A stretch of DNA of 23,452 nt, from contig CALJSD010000030.1 in assembly GCA_937976325.1 (NCBI GenBank), positions 1 to 23,452 on the forward strand, written 5' to 3'. This DNA comes from an uncultured Carnobacterium sp. GTDB lineage: Bacteria > Bacillota > Bacilli > Lactobacillales > Aerococcaceae. This document shows, in pieces, positions 14,759 to 23,359 of the stretch; positions within the stretch are counted from its first letter, which is position 1; each line of letters begins with the position of its first letter. The translations under genes were made by a program, and so were the position numbers. The notes below the pieces were generated by a model. That model had not been told where the DNA came from, made no database searches, and saw only the letters and a program-made list of their open reading frames with translations.

Positions 14759-15244
14759 TTAGTTCATAAAATCTTCGTCATACATCACCCATTGTTCGTA
14801 ATGCTTCGCCTCGAATGTCTCTGAAGGGCGAGCGACCTCAATTACGAGTGGAGAGGCATGTGTAAGGCTGACCTCTTCAAGTGGAACCCACACAATTCCC
14901 TTCGAATCATTCTTCTCTTCGCTTGTCACGAAATCTTCTATCATTTGCGCTCCCTTTTCTTCAACATCTATGGTAAACAAAACAAATTCATGATGCACAC
15001 GAGCAATTCCTGGAACGGTCACAAACACATCACGAATCGTATTTTGGTGAATGGTAGACACTTGGAATCCAGTCTCCTCTAACATTTCTCGTCGCAATGT
15101 TTCTACCAAACTCTCGCCTTCTTCTGGCGTTCCTCCTGGCAAATCAAATCTCCCACGGTATGGTCCACGCGTCTTACGGATGCAAAGGATGCGTCCCTCG
15201 CGAATACAAACTCCATATACGCCAAAGTGTTTCATTTCTTTCAT
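14759..15244 (-). CDS. Nudix hydrolase
   Basis: Predicted hydrolase of a nucleoside diphosphate linked to another group, using magnesium. The 161-residue protein has the Nudix box starting at GGTPEEGESLVETL and closing with RREMLEETGF (about residues 37-60), which satisfies GX5EX7REUXEEXGU. Upstream is IREGRILCIRKTRGPYRGRFDLP, the usual strand-loop before the box. The substrate cannot be read from the sequence. The frame extends ten codons upstream, but GGAGGAAG lies just before the ATG at 15244, so I start there. It follows the 42-codon gene on the same strand, with a perfect hairpin between, and lies 35 bases before the nagB promoter without a clear terminator. Confidence 0.9.
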   Translation of the reverse strand: MKEMKHFGVYGVCIREGRILCIRKTRGPYRGRFDLPGGTPEEGESLVETLRREMLEETGFQVSTIHQNTIRDVFVTVPGIARVHHEFVLFTIDVEEKGAQMIEDFVTSEEKNDSKGIVWVPLEEVSLTHASPLVIEVARPSETFEAKHYEQWVMYDEDFMN

Positions 15245-15259
15245 TGTCTTCCTCCACGA

Positions 15260-15293
15260 AAATAGAGGTGGCACGCCACCTCCATTTCTTTTT
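15260..15293 (-). terminator. Perfect hairpin between the small membrane peptide and the Nudix gene
   Basis: GAGGTGGC (15265-15272) and GCCACCTC (15275-15282) are perfect arms only two bases apart. On the minus strand TATTTTCG follows, a weak T tract, so termination may be partial. On the plus strand CATTTCTTTTTC follows. The minus-strand arm includes GGAGGTGG, a ribosome-binding-like sequence that the hairpin would hide. Confidence 0.55.
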
Positions 15294-15302
15294 CTGAAGC
15301 CG

Positions 15303-15431
15303 TTAATGTGACTTCCTTTGTTGAGATTCTACTCCATGTTTTACAGCTAATCGGATGATCCAGTAGAACACATATAGAGCAACTCCCATCAGTGCAAACG
15401 TCCCCAGAAACATTGGTAATACTAAGTCCAT
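15303..15431 (-). CDS. Small single-span membrane peptide, 42 residues, function unknown
   Basis: A short gene that a length cut-off would miss. GGAGGTGG stands about seven bases before the ATG at 15431 and a good promoter lies about 50 bases further up. The peptide starts MDLVLPMFLGTFALMG and continues with a hydrophobic stretch to WIIRLAVK, then ends with the polar tail HGVESQQRKSH. Residues 3-30 would span the membrane once, with the positive tail inside. The layout resembles the many short conserved membrane peptides of Firmicutes whose hydrophobic part runs into an AVKxGV-like amphipathic stretch, but I do not recognise a named family. It probably heads a transcript that may continue into the Nudix gene. 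Confidence 0.7.
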   Translation of the reverse strand: MDLVLPMFLGTFALMGVALYVFYWIIRLAVKHGVESQQRKSH

Positions 15432-15483
15432 AAAGACCACCTCCAATGAAATTGAAAACTATTAACCGACTATTGTTACCTTC

Positions 15484-15511
15484 ATTATAGCACTCCGCAT
15501 TCGAAATTCAA
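15484..15511 (-). promoter_or_regulatory. Promoter of the 42-residue peptide gene
   Basis: TTGAAT (15511-15506) and a perfect TATAAT (15489-15484) lie 16 bases apart on the minus strand, and TGC before the -10 makes it an extended element. Nothing else nearby needs a promoter of this quality, which supports the short gene. Confidence 0.75.
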
Positions 15512-15530
15512 TAGAGTCTTCGCTTGATTA

Positions 15531-15570
15531 ACAAAAAAGCCATTCCTACCAGTTGCCTGATAGGAACAGC
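15531..15570 (-). terminator. Terminator of pncB-nadE
   Basis: A fourteen-pair stem (15539-15552 with 15557-15570, several G-U pairs) with a GCAA tetraloop on the minus strand, followed by six T. It begins ten bases after the nadE stop. Confidence 0.93.
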
Positions 15571-15580
15571 CTTCGAATCT

Positions 15581-16408
15581 TTATTTCCAGAAATCATCGT
15601 ATATTGTAATTGGTAAATGACGTTTATGTTCTGTCTTTCGATACCAATTTTCAATCGTCTCTGCAGCTTTTTCGTTGATGTCTTTTCCTTCGAGATAATC
15701 ATCAATCTCTTCGTAAGTAACCCCTAGCGCCACTTCGTCTGGAAGCGATGGACGATCCTCTTCTAAGTCTGCCGTTGGAACTTTCAAATATAAATGCTCA
15801 GGAGCACCCAGCGCTTGTAACATCGCACGGCCTTGACGTTTATTGAGACGCCATAATGGAGTGATATCTGCAGCACCGTCCCCAAATTTCGTATAGAAAC
15901 CAGTCACCGATTCTGCCGCATGGTCTGTCCCGATAACGGCACAACCCGTTTGGCCTGCAATGGCATATTGAGCCACCATGCGTTCACGCGCTTTGATATT
16001 TCCTTTATTGAAGTCCGAAATTTCCATTCCTAAGGCTTCAATACTGCGCTCAGACGCATCTACCGCATCCTTCACGTTCACGCGAAGCACATCCGTTGCC
16101 TTCATAAAGGCAATCGCGTCCATGGCATCTTGTTCATCTGCTTGCACGCCATAAGGAAGGCGCACGGCATAGAAACGATACACTTTTTGGTCTTGTTCTT
16201 CGTTCAATTCATCAATCGCCATTTGTGCGAGTTTCCCAGCAAGCGTTGAATCTTGTCCGCCGCTAATCCCAAGGACATACCCATTCAAGAAGGGATGTTT
16301 CACAAGATACGCCTTTAAGAAATCGACAGTTTTACGGATTTCTTCTTCAGGATTAATCACTGGTTTCACACGAAGCGTTTCGATAATTTTTTGTTGTAAT
16401 GGTCTCAT
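15581..16408 (-). CDS. nadE: NH3-dependent NAD synthetase
   Basis: Last step of NAD synthesis: amidates nicotinate adenine dinucleotide (deamido-NAD) with ammonia and ATP. The 275-residue protein matches the ammonia-dependent form (E. coli and Bacillus enzymes are of that size) and has no glutaminase domain. The ATP pyrophosphatase loop SGGQDS lies at residues 49-54. Later family stretches are [28 protein letters not shown] and [11 protein letters not shown]. The frame can be read 25 codons further upstream, into pncB, but AAGGGGAACGTT precedes the ATG at 16408. It follows pncB by ten bases, so both nicotinate-salvage enzymes are made together; the adenylyltransferase NadD is not in the window. 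Confidence 0.95.
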   Translation of the reverse strand: MRPLQQKIIETLRVKPVINPEEEIRKTVDFLKAYLVKHPFLNGYVLGISGGQDSTLAGKLAQMAIDELNEEQDQKVYRFYAVRLPYGVQADEQDAMDAIAFMKATDVLRVNVKDAVDASERSIEALGMEISDFNKGNIKARERMVAQYAIAGQTGCAVIGTDHAAESVTGFYTKFGDGAADITPLWRLNKRQGRAMLQALGAPEHLYLKVPTADLEEDRPSLPDEVALGVTYEEIDDYLEGKDINEKAAETIENWYRKTEHKRHLPITIYDDFWK

Positions 16409-16418
16409 AACGTTCCCC

Positions 16419-17909
16419 TTACTTTGCGTTTTCTTTGGCCAACTGTTCTGATTTAAGACGCACTTCTTCTCTGATTTCCGCAATACTTGCCAATTTTTGG
16501 TCGTATGTCTTTTGAGAGAGGTCGACTGGATATTGCTCTGGGTTCAAGATACGTTTGTATTCGTCCCATAGCGCTTCGATTTGCTCATCTTTATACGCCT
16601 TAATCTCTTGAAGTGTTGGCAATTCATATACCAATTTTCCGTTATTGAAAATCGGTTGTAAAATTGGACGCGCTGTGAAATCTGTCACTGTTTTATTGAT
16701 ATAAGTGTAGACTGGGTGGAACATAAAGAGTTCGTCTAATTGATCTGGACGTTCATCCCATAATGCAATGTAGTCCCCTTCAGATTTTCCGTCAGAATTA
16801 CTCGTAATACGCCATACTTGTTTCTTACCAGGTGTTGATACTTTTTCCGCATTGTTGGAAATCTTCATTGTATCGACCATTACGCCGTTTTCGTCTTCGA
16901 TACTTACAAGCTTGTACACACAGCCAAGTGCTGGTTGGTCATATGCTGTAATTAAACGAGTACCGATTCCCCAAACGTCGATTTTAGCGCCTTGCATCTT
17001 CAAGTTAAGGATTGTTTTTTCATCAAGATCACTTGACGCGTAAATTTTCGCTTTTGTAAATCCAGCTTCGTCTAATTGTTGACGAACTTTTTTCGACATA
17101 TATGCCATGTCACCACTGTCGATACGAACGCCTAAGAAATTAATCTTGTCGCCGAATTCTTTGGCTACACGGATAGCATTTGGAACACCAGATTTCAAGA
17201 TATCATACGTATCCACTAAGAATACGCAGTCGCGGTGACTCTCGGCATACGCTTTAAACGCTTCATAATCATCACGGTACGCTTGTACTAATGAGTGGGC
17301 ATGTGTTCCAGAAACTGGAATGCCAAACATCTTGCCGGCACGAACATTACTTGTCGCATCACATCCACCGATGTAAGCTGCACGTGTTCCCCAAATCGCT
17401 GCATCTAATTCTTGCGCACGACGAGTACCGAATTCAAGCACTGGATCATTTCCAGAAACCATACGCACACGGCTCGCTTTTGTTGCGATAAGAGTTTGGA
17501 AGTTAACGATATTTAATAATGCTGTTTCGATTAATTGGCATTCAGCAAGCGTTCCTTCTACTTGCACAAGTGGTTCGTTTGCGAAAACGAGTTCCCCTTC
17601 TACTGCAGAGCGGATGCTTCCTTTGAATTCGAAGTTTTCTAAGTATGTTAAGAATTCTTCTGGATAATGTCCAAGTCCACGTAAGTATTCAATATCTGTT
17701 TTTGAGAAACGTAATTGTTCAATGTAACGAACGATGCGTTCTAGTCCAGCAAAAATCGCATATCCATTTTCAAATGGTAATTTTCTGAAATAGGCTTCGA
17801 AAATCGCTTTTTTCTCAGACACGCCTGTTTCCCAATACGTTTTCATCATGTTAATTTGGTATAGGTCTGTATGTAGTGTTAAACTATCATCTTTATAAAT
17901 TGAGTTCAT
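16419..17909 (-). CDS. pncB: Nicotinate phosphoribosyltransferase
   Basis: Joins nicotinate to phosphoribosyl pyrophosphate to form nicotinate mononucleotide, the entry step of NAD salvage. The 496 residues begin with [17 protein letters not shown], the family start, and include [20 protein letters not shown], then [12 protein letters not shown] with the histidine that is phosphorylated in this family, [12 protein letters not shown], and [14 protein letters not shown]. The length is typical of the Gram-positive type (about 480-490). AAGGGG stands about ten bases before the ATG. It is the first gene of the pncB-nadE pair with a promoter 37 bases upstream. No de novo NAD genes lie nearby. Confidence 0.95.
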   Translation of the reverse strand: MNSIYKDDSLTLHTDLYQINMMKTYWETGVSEKKAIFEAYFRKLPFENGYAIFAGLERIVRYIEQLRFSKTDIEYLRGLGHYPEEFLTYLENFEFKGSIRSAVEGELVFANEPLVQVEGTLAECQLIETALLNIVNFQTLIATKASRVRMVSGNDPVLEFGTRRAQELDAAIWGTRAAYIGGCDATSNVRAGKMFGIPVSGTHAHSLVQAYRDDYEAFKAYAESHRDCVFLVDTYDILKSGVPNAIRVAKEFGDKINFLGVRIDSGDMAYMSKKVRQQLDEAGFTKAKIYASSDLDEKTILNLKMQGAKIDVWGIGTRLITAYDQPALGCVYKLVSIEDENGVMVDTMKISNNAEKVSTPGKKQVWRITSNSDGKSEGDYIALWDERPDQLDELFMFHPVYTYINKTVTDFTARPILQPIFNNGKLVYELPTLQEIKAYKDEQIEALWDEYKRILNPEQYPVDLSQKTYDQKLASIAEIREEVRLKSEQLAKENAK

Positions 17910-17945
17910 CTGTCGATACCCCTTTTTTATTGTAGTTACCTCTTT

Positions 17946-17974
17946 ATTTTACAACAGTTCTAGGGCAATGTACA
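17946..17974 (-). promoter_or_regulatory. Promoter of pncB-nadE
   Basis: TGTACA (17974-17969), 17 bases, TAAAAT (17951-17946) on the minus strand. The -35 lies inside a small palindrome, ATGTACAT (about 17968-17975), which extends imperfectly outward and could be an operator; niacin-responsive regulation would be logical but no known site was recognised. Confidence 0.55.
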
Positions 17975-18002
17975 TGTATGGAGACTTGGGAGCTCGTGAA
18001 AA

Positions 18003-18040
18003 TGCAAAAAAGGACAAGCTTTTTCAGCCTGCCCCTTGTC
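18003..18040 (-). terminator. Terminator of the rhamnose operon
   Basis: GACAAG (minus strand, 18040-18035) pairs with CTTGTC (18018-18013) with an inner GCT/AGC pairing in the long loop, followed by CTTTTTTG. It starts 13 bases after the rhaD stop. Confidence 0.8.
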
Positions 18041-18052
18041 GTTTCTGTTTGA

Positions 18053-18874
18053 TTATACGTCTAAAAATCCTTCGTGCGGAGTCATATTAAAGTATTCCGC
18101 AATTTCTTGTAATTGCACATCTGTGATTTCTTGTAGAATTTTACCGCCTTGTGCACCGACTTGAGAATAAATCATCGCTGCTTTTTCGATCACTTCAATT
18201 AAACCATATGTTTCATCAAGTGTATCGCCTGCCGCAAACAATCCATGGTGTGGCCAAATCACAGCTCTAAACTCTGCCATTTTCGCAGCTGTTGCTTCCC
18301 CGATTGCGTTCGTTCCTGGTGTCATATAAGGAATCACGCCGATACCTTCTGGGAAGACCACGATTGATTCAGCTTGCATTTTCCAAAGAAGTCTTGATAA
18401 ATGACGTTCGTCTAATGGTTGTGTGAAGCTTAATGCGATTAAGTTTGTTGGGTGGCAATGGAAGACCACTTTATGATTTGGATTCACTTTGAGTCGTTCG
18501 ATATGGCTCATTAAGTGACTCGCGAATTCTGAAGTTGGTTTTCCGCCATCTTCGAATCCCCATAGCAATTCTGCTTTTTGTCCGTCTTCTGAAATACGAA
18601 CCAAGCCTAAATCAAGAAGTGGTTGGTTTGTCACGTTTCTGAAGTAACGTCCTGTCCCTGTTACTAAGTAATAGTAGCCCGCAAGTGTTGAAGCGTCGAA
18701 TCCTAAGTCGAGGACGCGTTTCACTTCTCTCACATCTTCATAGCCTTCTACTTCGCTCGCTTCCAAGCGCACTGACACGTTCCCGCCATTACGTTCATCC
18801 CAGTAACGTAAGTACGATTCTTTTGTCAGTTCACATAATTTTTGTACTGCTGGTGATTCAATAAATTTTGTCAT
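18053..18874 (-). CDS. rhaD: Rhamnulose-1-phosphate aldolase
   Basis: Zinc-dependent class II aldolase that splits L-rhamnulose-1-phosphate into dihydroxyacetone phosphate and L-lactaldehyde, the last step of the pathway. The 273 residues match the E. coli enzyme in length. The zinc ligands are visible as His 139 and His 141 in VFHCHPTNL and His 210 in WPHHGLF; the catalytic glutamate is probably Glu 116 in KPTSEFASH. The N-terminal WDERNGGNVSVRL is the substrate phosphate site. GGGAGAATTG precedes the ATG. It lies 14 bases after rhaA and ends the operon before the terminator. No lactaldehyde reductase or dehydrogenase gene follows. Confidence 0.96.
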   Translation of the reverse strand: MTKFIESPAVQKLCELTKESYLRYWDERNGGNVSVRLEASEVEGYEDVREVKRVLDLGFDASTLAGYYYLVTGTGRYFRNVTNQPLLDLGLVRISEDGQKAELLWGFEDGGKPTSEFASHLMSHIERLKVNPNHKVVFHCHPTNLIALSFTQPLDERHLSRLLWKMQAESIVVFPEGIGVIPYMTPGTNAIGEATAAKMAEFRAVIWPHHGLFAAGDTLDETYGLIEVIEKAAMIYSQVGAQGGKILQEITDVQLQEIAEYFNMTPHEGFLDV

Positions 18875-18888
18875 TTTTCAATTCTCCC

Positions 18889-20151
18889 TTAATTTCTTTG
18901 TGATAAAACTTGTTCTTCGTATGCTTTGACTTCATTATACCATGCAAGTCCGACTGGAACACCATTAATTTCGCAGAAATAATTCCAAACGTCGGCATAT
19001 GGGAAGTCTTTTAATTCTTCTGTCACGACTAAGCGTTTTGTTAAATCTTGTTCGAGTTCAATCGCTCTTAAGTCTTCGGTTGGTTCTAGTAACGCCTTTA
19101 GTAATGCCTTTTGAGTATTACGCATTCCCACAACCCACGCTGCGATACGGTTAATTGTCGCATCGAAGAAGTCTAACCCGATTACTGCTTTTTCGAGTAA
19201 ATCATTACGAACGATTTCTTTTGCGATTTCTTGAAGCTCGTCGTCCATAATCACCACATGGTCACTATCCCAACGAACAGGTCTTGAAACGTGAAGCATC
19301 ACGCCTTTACTGAACAACGCCAGTGAAGACAATTTATTAGAGATGGTTTCTGTTGGATGGAAATGTCCCGCATCTAATAAAATCATCTTTCCACGTGTAA
19401 GGCCATATCCCATATAGAATTCGTGAGAGCCGACTGTGTATGCTTCGGCACCGATACCGAATAATTTACTTTCGACAGCATCTTTGTTATAGCGTTCGTC
19501 AATATGTTCACTGAAAATTTCATCAAGGGATTCCATTAAACGTTTGCGAGGTGCTAAACGGTCTACTGGATTATCTTTAAATCCGTCTGGAACCCAGAAG
19601 TTTGTGTAGCAAGTTTCTCCAAGTTCTTTACCGAAATATTCTGCGACACGACGTGAACGTTTGCCGTGTTCAATCCAAAAAGCACGCACTTCTGGATCTG
19701 GGCTAGCTAGCGTAAATCCATCTTTCATCATCGGATGTGAGAAGAAGGTTGGGTTGAAGTCTAAGCCTACTTGATGTTCTTTAGCCCAATTCACCCATTT
19801 TTGGAAATGACGTGGCTCGATTTCGTCCAAGTCTACTTTTTCATCTGTATCAAGATAAATCGCATGCAAGTTTAATTTATGCTTCCCTGGAATTAATGAA
19901 TAAGCTTTCTCGATATCTTGACGTAATTCCTCTGGAGTTCTTGCAGCACCAGGATAGTTCCCTGTCGATAAGATTCCTCCTGTTAACTCTCCGTCTGCAT
20001 TCCAAAATCCGTGAACGTCATCTCCTTGCCAGCAATGCATCGAGATTTTAACTTCTTGTAATTTTTTGAGTACGGCATCTGTGTCAACGCCAATTGCGGC
20101 GTATCTTTTTTTCGCAACTTCATAGGCTTGTTTTACTGCTGATTCAACCAT
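18889..20151 (-). CDS. rhaA: L-rhamnose isomerase
   Basis: Metal-dependent isomerase turning L-rhamnose into L-rhamnulose. From the ATG at 20151 the protein has 420 residues, the size of the E. coli enzyme. Family stretches are [54 protein letters not shown] with the metal-site Asp and His residues, and [17 protein letters not shown]. The frame extends 19 codons upstream, into rhaB, but GAGGGA stands before the inner ATG, which overlaps the rhaB end by eight bases. Gene order is kinase, isomerase, aldolase. Confidence 0.96.
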   Translation of the reverse strand: MVESAVKQAYEVAKKRYAAIGVDTDAVLKKLQEVKISMHCWQGDDVHGFWNADGELTGGILSTGNYPGAARTPEELRQDIEKAYSLIPGKHKLNLHAIYLDTDEKVDLDEIEPRHFQKWVNWAKEHQVGLDFNPTFFSHPMMKDGFTLASPDPEVRAFWIEHGKRSRRVAEYFGKELGETCYTNFWVPDGFKDNPVDRLAPRKRLMESLDEIFSEHIDERYNKDAVESKLFGIGAEAYTVGSHEFYMGYGLTRGKMILLDAGHFHPTETISNKLSSLALFSKGVMLHVSRPVRWDSDHVVIMDDELQEIAKEIVRNDLLEKAVIGLDFFDATINRIAAWVVGMRNTQKALLKALLEPTEDLRAIELEQDLTKRLVVTEELKDFPYADVWNYFCEINGVPVGLAWYNEVKAYEEQVLSQRN

Positions 20152-21604
20152 TGTTTTTCCCTCTTTCTGTTTGTTGTTTCCATTGTTGTAATAATTGTTT
20201 GTTATCAATTTCCTCTGGTTCGAATGTATTTAATTCGATTTGTTCTCTTAGAAATTGGCGCGCATGTTGTAAAGATTCGAGTTTCCCATCGCCAATCATT
20301 TGCACGAGTAGATTTCCAAGAGCCGTTGCTTCACCTGGGCCTGCCACCACTGTTTTCCCAGTAACGGTTGCCGTCAATTGGTTGAGAAGAGTTACATTGG
20401 ATCCTCCTCCCACAATATGAATCGCATCAAAAGAATGTCCGACGAGTCGTTCTAGGTGCTCTAATTCGTAGGCATATAATAATGCGAGATTAGAGTATAC
20501 ACACATGGTGAGTTCACCAACCGTCTTTGGCACTTTCTGATTGGTTTCCGTGCAATACGCTCGAATTTCTTCAATCATGTTTTGTGGATTCGTGAATCGC
20601 TCGTCATTTAAATCGACAAATTGTTCAAACGGCGCCACTTCTTTTGCCGCTTCTGCCATTTCCTGATACGAGTATTGATAGTCCAACATACGAGCAATTT
20701 CTTGAATGCTCCACATACCCGTGATGTTTTTTAAGAAGCGAATCGTTTCGTACGCTCCCCATTCATTCGTATAATTTTGTTTCTGAGTTTCTGCGGTAAT
20801 GAGCGGCTCTTCCAACTCCGTTCCAATTAACGACCAATTACCACTTGAAATATAGGCGAAATGTTCATCGGTAGCTGGAACCCCAACAACCGCTGATGCC
20901 GTATCATGCGTAGCAACTGCATACATATGAGTCACTGGCAACTTGTAGGCGGCTCTTAATTCTTCAGTTACGTCTCCAATATACGTTCCAGCAGCTACCA
21001 ACTCTGGTAATTGATGCGGTGTTACTCCAGCAATCTCAAGTAGCTCTACATCATAAGTTTTGTGATGTGGATTTAATAATTGAGTTGTTGAAGCGTTCGT
21101 CTCTTCGGCAACCATCACACCTGTTAACTGATACGCGAGGTAGTCCGGAATCAGTAAGCTCTTCTCAGCATTTCGTAATACGTCGCTTTCTTCTGAAGCA
21201 TATTGGAACACCGTATTGAACGGAAGAAATTGAATTCCTGTTTTTGAATAAAGGTCTTCTTTTGAAATTTTCGCAAAGACATTTTCCACACCCTTTTGTG
21301 TGCGAGAATCTCTATATGCAATCGGATGTCCTAATTTTTCTCCATCCTTTACTAGAACATAATCGACTGCCCAAGTATCGATTCCAAGGGTGCATTCTTC
21401 AATGCCACGCTCTTTTACTTTTTCTAAACCCATCAAAATGTTTTCAAACAAGTCATCGATATTCCATCTGTCATGTCCGTCTACTTGATGGAAGCCATTT
21501 TTAAAGCGATGAACTTCGCTTACTTCGAAACGATTGTCTTCGTATTCTGCTACAATGACACGTCCACTCGAAGCACCAATATCTACTGCTACATGCACAC
21601 TCAT
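20144..21604 (-). CDS. rhaB: L-rhamnulokinase
   Basis: FGGY-family kinase that phosphorylates L-rhamnulose with ATP at the 1-position. The 486-residue protein opens with the ATP-site strand [12 protein letters not shown] (Asp 8), contains GIDTWAVDY around Asp 76, and the catalytic-base region [16 protein letters not shown] with Asp 234. The late phosphate loop is [13 protein letters not shown] followed by [14 protein letters not shown]. Length and motifs match bacterial RhaB. AAAGGAGTG stands eight bases before the ATG. It is the first gene of the operon, starting about 25 bases after the proposed transcription start, and is divergent from the AraC-type gene. No rhamnose transporter or mutarotase (rhaM) lies in the window. 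Confidence 0.95.
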   Translation of the reverse strand: MSVHVAVDIGASSGRVIVAEYEDNRFEVSEVHRFKNGFHQVDGHDRWNIDDLFENILMGLEKVKERGIEECTLGIDTWAVDYVLVKDGEKLGHPIAYRDSRTQKGVENVFAKISKEDLYSKTGIQFLPFNTVFQYASEESDVLRNAEKSLLIPDYLAYQLTGVMVAEETNASTTQLLNPHHKTYDVELLEIAGVTPHQLPELVAAGTYIGDVTEELRAAYKLPVTHMYAVATHDTASAVVGVPATDEHFAYISSGNWSLIGTELEEPLITAETQKQNYTNEWGAYETIRFLKNITGMWSIQEIARMLDYQYSYQEMAEAAKEVAPFEQFVDLNDERFTNPQNMIEEIRAYCTETNQKVPKTVGELTMCVYSNLALLYAYELEHLERLVGHSFDAIHIVGGGSNVTLLNQLTATVTGKTVVAGPGEATALGNLLVQMIGDGKLESLQHARQFLREQIELNTFEPEEIDNKQLLQQWKQQTERGKNNG

Positions 21605-21635
21605 AACTTCACTCCTTTACGGTTCTCTCAAATTC

Positions 21636-21693
21636 ATTTAACTATGTTTTGACTTATGCTACAATAACAACAAGTTATCCAAATCGTATCAAA
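21636..21693. promoter_or_regulatory. Divergent promoters of rhaBAD and the AraC-type gene
   Basis: For the minus strand TTGTAG (21664-21659), 17 bases, TTAAAT (21641-21636) is a poor promoter of the kind that needs an activator. For the plus strand TGCTACAAT (21657-21665) is an extended -10 leading to the regulator gene. The two overlap, so they should compete. Seven to ten bases upstream of the rha -35, on the minus strand, stand two similar words in the same direction, TTTGATAC (21693-21686) and TTTGGATAA (21683-21675), which fits the direct half sites used by AraC-family activators. Confidence 0.6.
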
Positions 21694-21709
21694 TATACAG
21701 GAGAAGAAA

Positions 21710-22672
21710 ATGCTTTCAATTATCGATTATTTAACCAAAGAAACAGACATTGAAACAAAGCAGAAAGAGACTGGAAAACATATTCCCGATTATGACAGTC
21801 AAAACGCTGGGCTTCCTCGTCTGACAAACGATTTATTTCTAGCCAATCGCTCGATTTATATTAGCAAACATAATCGGTATGCACCGTATCCAAAACACAC
21901 GCACCAATTTTTGGAGTTGAACTATGTAATACAGGGCCAATGCCAACAAATTATTAACGATACCCCCTATACGTTTTACGAGGGGGATATCCTGTTGATG
22001 GACGCCGGGAGCGCACATGCAATTGAGGCACTTGGCAAAGACGATTTGTTAATTAATATCGTGTTTAAAGATACTCAAATTTCCTTGAAGAACTTGGAAG
22101 AATTGCAGGGACAAAATAGTATTTTGTATCAATTTCTCTTAAAGAGTCATACACATATTCAGTCTGCGGAAAACTTTATCGTTCTTCAGTCGGATAAGAC
22201 AAATAAATCAAAGAACTTAATTGAATTAATGCTGAATGAATACTTTGATCCAAAACCATTTTCCAACCAAATCTTGGAACATTACTTAAATATTCTCTTA
22301 TTCGAGCTCTCCCGTTCATTGCCAACCCTTGGCGATACCGTTCGTGATGCGAATGACCCATATGTGCAAGTACTTGAATTAATCGACCAAGAATACTCGA
22401 CGCTGACTCTTGCCAAGGCAGCGAAGGAATTGAACTTTAATAAAAACTACCTCAGCAATCTGATTAAAGAAAAAGGAAATGCTACCTTTACCGAACTGCT
22501 CAATCAGAAAAAAATAATGATAGCCCAGTTGCTCTTAAAATCAACCAACTTCTCGATTGAAAAAATCTGCCAAACAGTTGGTTATTCCAACAAGACTTAT
22601 TTCTATAAACAATTCCAAAATCAGTTTGGAAAACTGCCCTCACAAGTACGAAACACAAAAGAGCTGTCCTGA
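21710..22672 (+). CDS. AraC-family transcriptional regulator, probable rhamnose activator
   Basis: Predicted activator of the neighbouring rhaBAD operon. The 320-residue protein has a cupin-like sensor domain near the N-terminus, with KHTHQFLELNYVIQG (62-76) and YEGDILLMDAGSAHAIEA (about 89-106), the usual sugar-binding pattern of the family. The C-terminus (about 220-318) holds two helix-turn-helix motifs: LAKAAKELNFNKNYLSNLIK and the second with IEKICQTVGYSNKTYFYKQF, closing with FGKLPSQVR. AGGAGA precedes the ATG. It is the only plus-strand gene and is divergent from rhaB, 105 bases apart, the usual arrangement of such activators. That rhamnose is the effector is inferred from position; it could also sense a rhamnoside. 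Confidence 0.92.
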   Translation: MLSIIDYLTKETDIETKQKETGKHIPDYDSQNAGLPRLTNDLFLANRSIYISKHNRYAPYPKHTHQFLELNYVIQGQCQQIINDTPYTFYEGDILLMDAGSAHAIEALGKDDLLINIVFKDTQISLKNLEELQGQNSILYQFLLKSHTHIQSAENFIVLQSDKTNKSKNLIELMLNEYFDPKPFSNQILEHYLNILLFELSRSLPTLGDTVRDANDPYVQVLELIDQEYSTLTLAKAAKELNFNKNYLSNLIKEKGNATFTELLNQKKIMIAQLLLKSTNFSIEKICQTVGYSNKTYFYKQFQNQFGKLPSQVRNTKELS

Positions 22673-22686
22673 CAGAACAGCTCTTT
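22658..22686. terminator. Shared convergent terminator, AraC-type gene and pgmB
   Basis: AAAGAGCTGT (22658-22667) and ACAGCTCTTT (22677-22686) are perfect ten-base arms. Both strands have T-rich sequence after the stem, so it can serve the AraC-type gene (plus) and pgmB (minus). The stop codon of the AraC-type gene lies in the loop. Confidence 0.85.
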
Positions 22687-22690
22687 CACT

Positions 22691-23359
22691 TTATATTTTT
22701 TCTTCCACAAAATTATCCCATGCTTCTTTAAGTAGCGTAACAGTTAACTCCTTTGTGCTTTCGACTCTTTTAAATGCTTGAGAAAGAGTTTCGTCTCCAA
22801 CACCTACAGAACAACTTCCTGCACTATTAATAGCTGCTATACCTGCAATCGAATCTTCAACACCAACACAGTCGTTTGACGCTAGACCTAATTGTGCGGC
22901 TGCCACTTCAAAAATTTCAGGATTCGGCTTGCCTTTAGTTACTTTTCCTGGATCTACAATAGTATCAAAAAAATAGAGTAATCCGATTTTTTTAAGTATA
23001 AAAGGTCCATTATGGCTTGCTGACGCCAGTGCTATTTTGACGCCTTTTTGCTTCAAGTCATTTATTAATTCTTGAATTCCTGGCAAAATATCCTTATCGG
23101 TAAGTTTTTCTAGTGACTCAATGTAGCATTTGTTTTTCTTATTCGCTAAATCTTGAAATTGTTCTTCATCTACCGATAGATTTAATTCCTCCAGAATAAT
23201 TTTTAATGAATCCTCTCTACTGACACCTTTCGTTCGTTCTTCGATACTTTTAGGCAATGTAAGTCCAAATTCATCCTTAACTAGTTGACTCCATGCTGTA
23301 AAATGATATGTTGCAGTATCTGTTACGATACCATCTAAATCAAATAGTACACCTTTCAT
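22691..23359 (-). CDS. pgmB: Beta-phosphoglucomutase
   Basis: HAD-family mutase converting beta-glucose-1-phosphate to glucose-6-phosphate, usually downstream of a maltose, trehalose or kojibiose phosphorylase. The 222-residue protein begins MKGVLFDLDGIVTDT with the nucleophile Asp 7 and acid/base Asp 9; TATYHF follows, a hallmark that separates it from other HAD enzymes. Further motifs are ALASASHNGPFILKKIG (motif II serine), KGKPNPEIFEVAA (motif III lysine) and VGVEDSIAGIAAI (motif IV acidic pair). The ATG overlaps the stop of the preceding gene by one base (TAATG), so translation is coupled. It ends at the shared terminator. Confidence 0.94.
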   Translation of the reverse strand: MKGVLFDLDGIVTDTATYHFTAWSQLVKDEFGLTLPKSIEERTKGVSREDSLKIILEELNLSVDEEQFQDLANKKNKCYIESLEKLTDKDILPGIQELINDLKQKGVKIALASASHNGPFILKKIGLLYFFDTIVDPGKVTKGKPNPEIFEVAAAQLGLASNDCVGVEDSIAGIAAINSAGSCSVGVGDETLSQAFKRVESTKELTVTLLKEAWDNFVEEKI

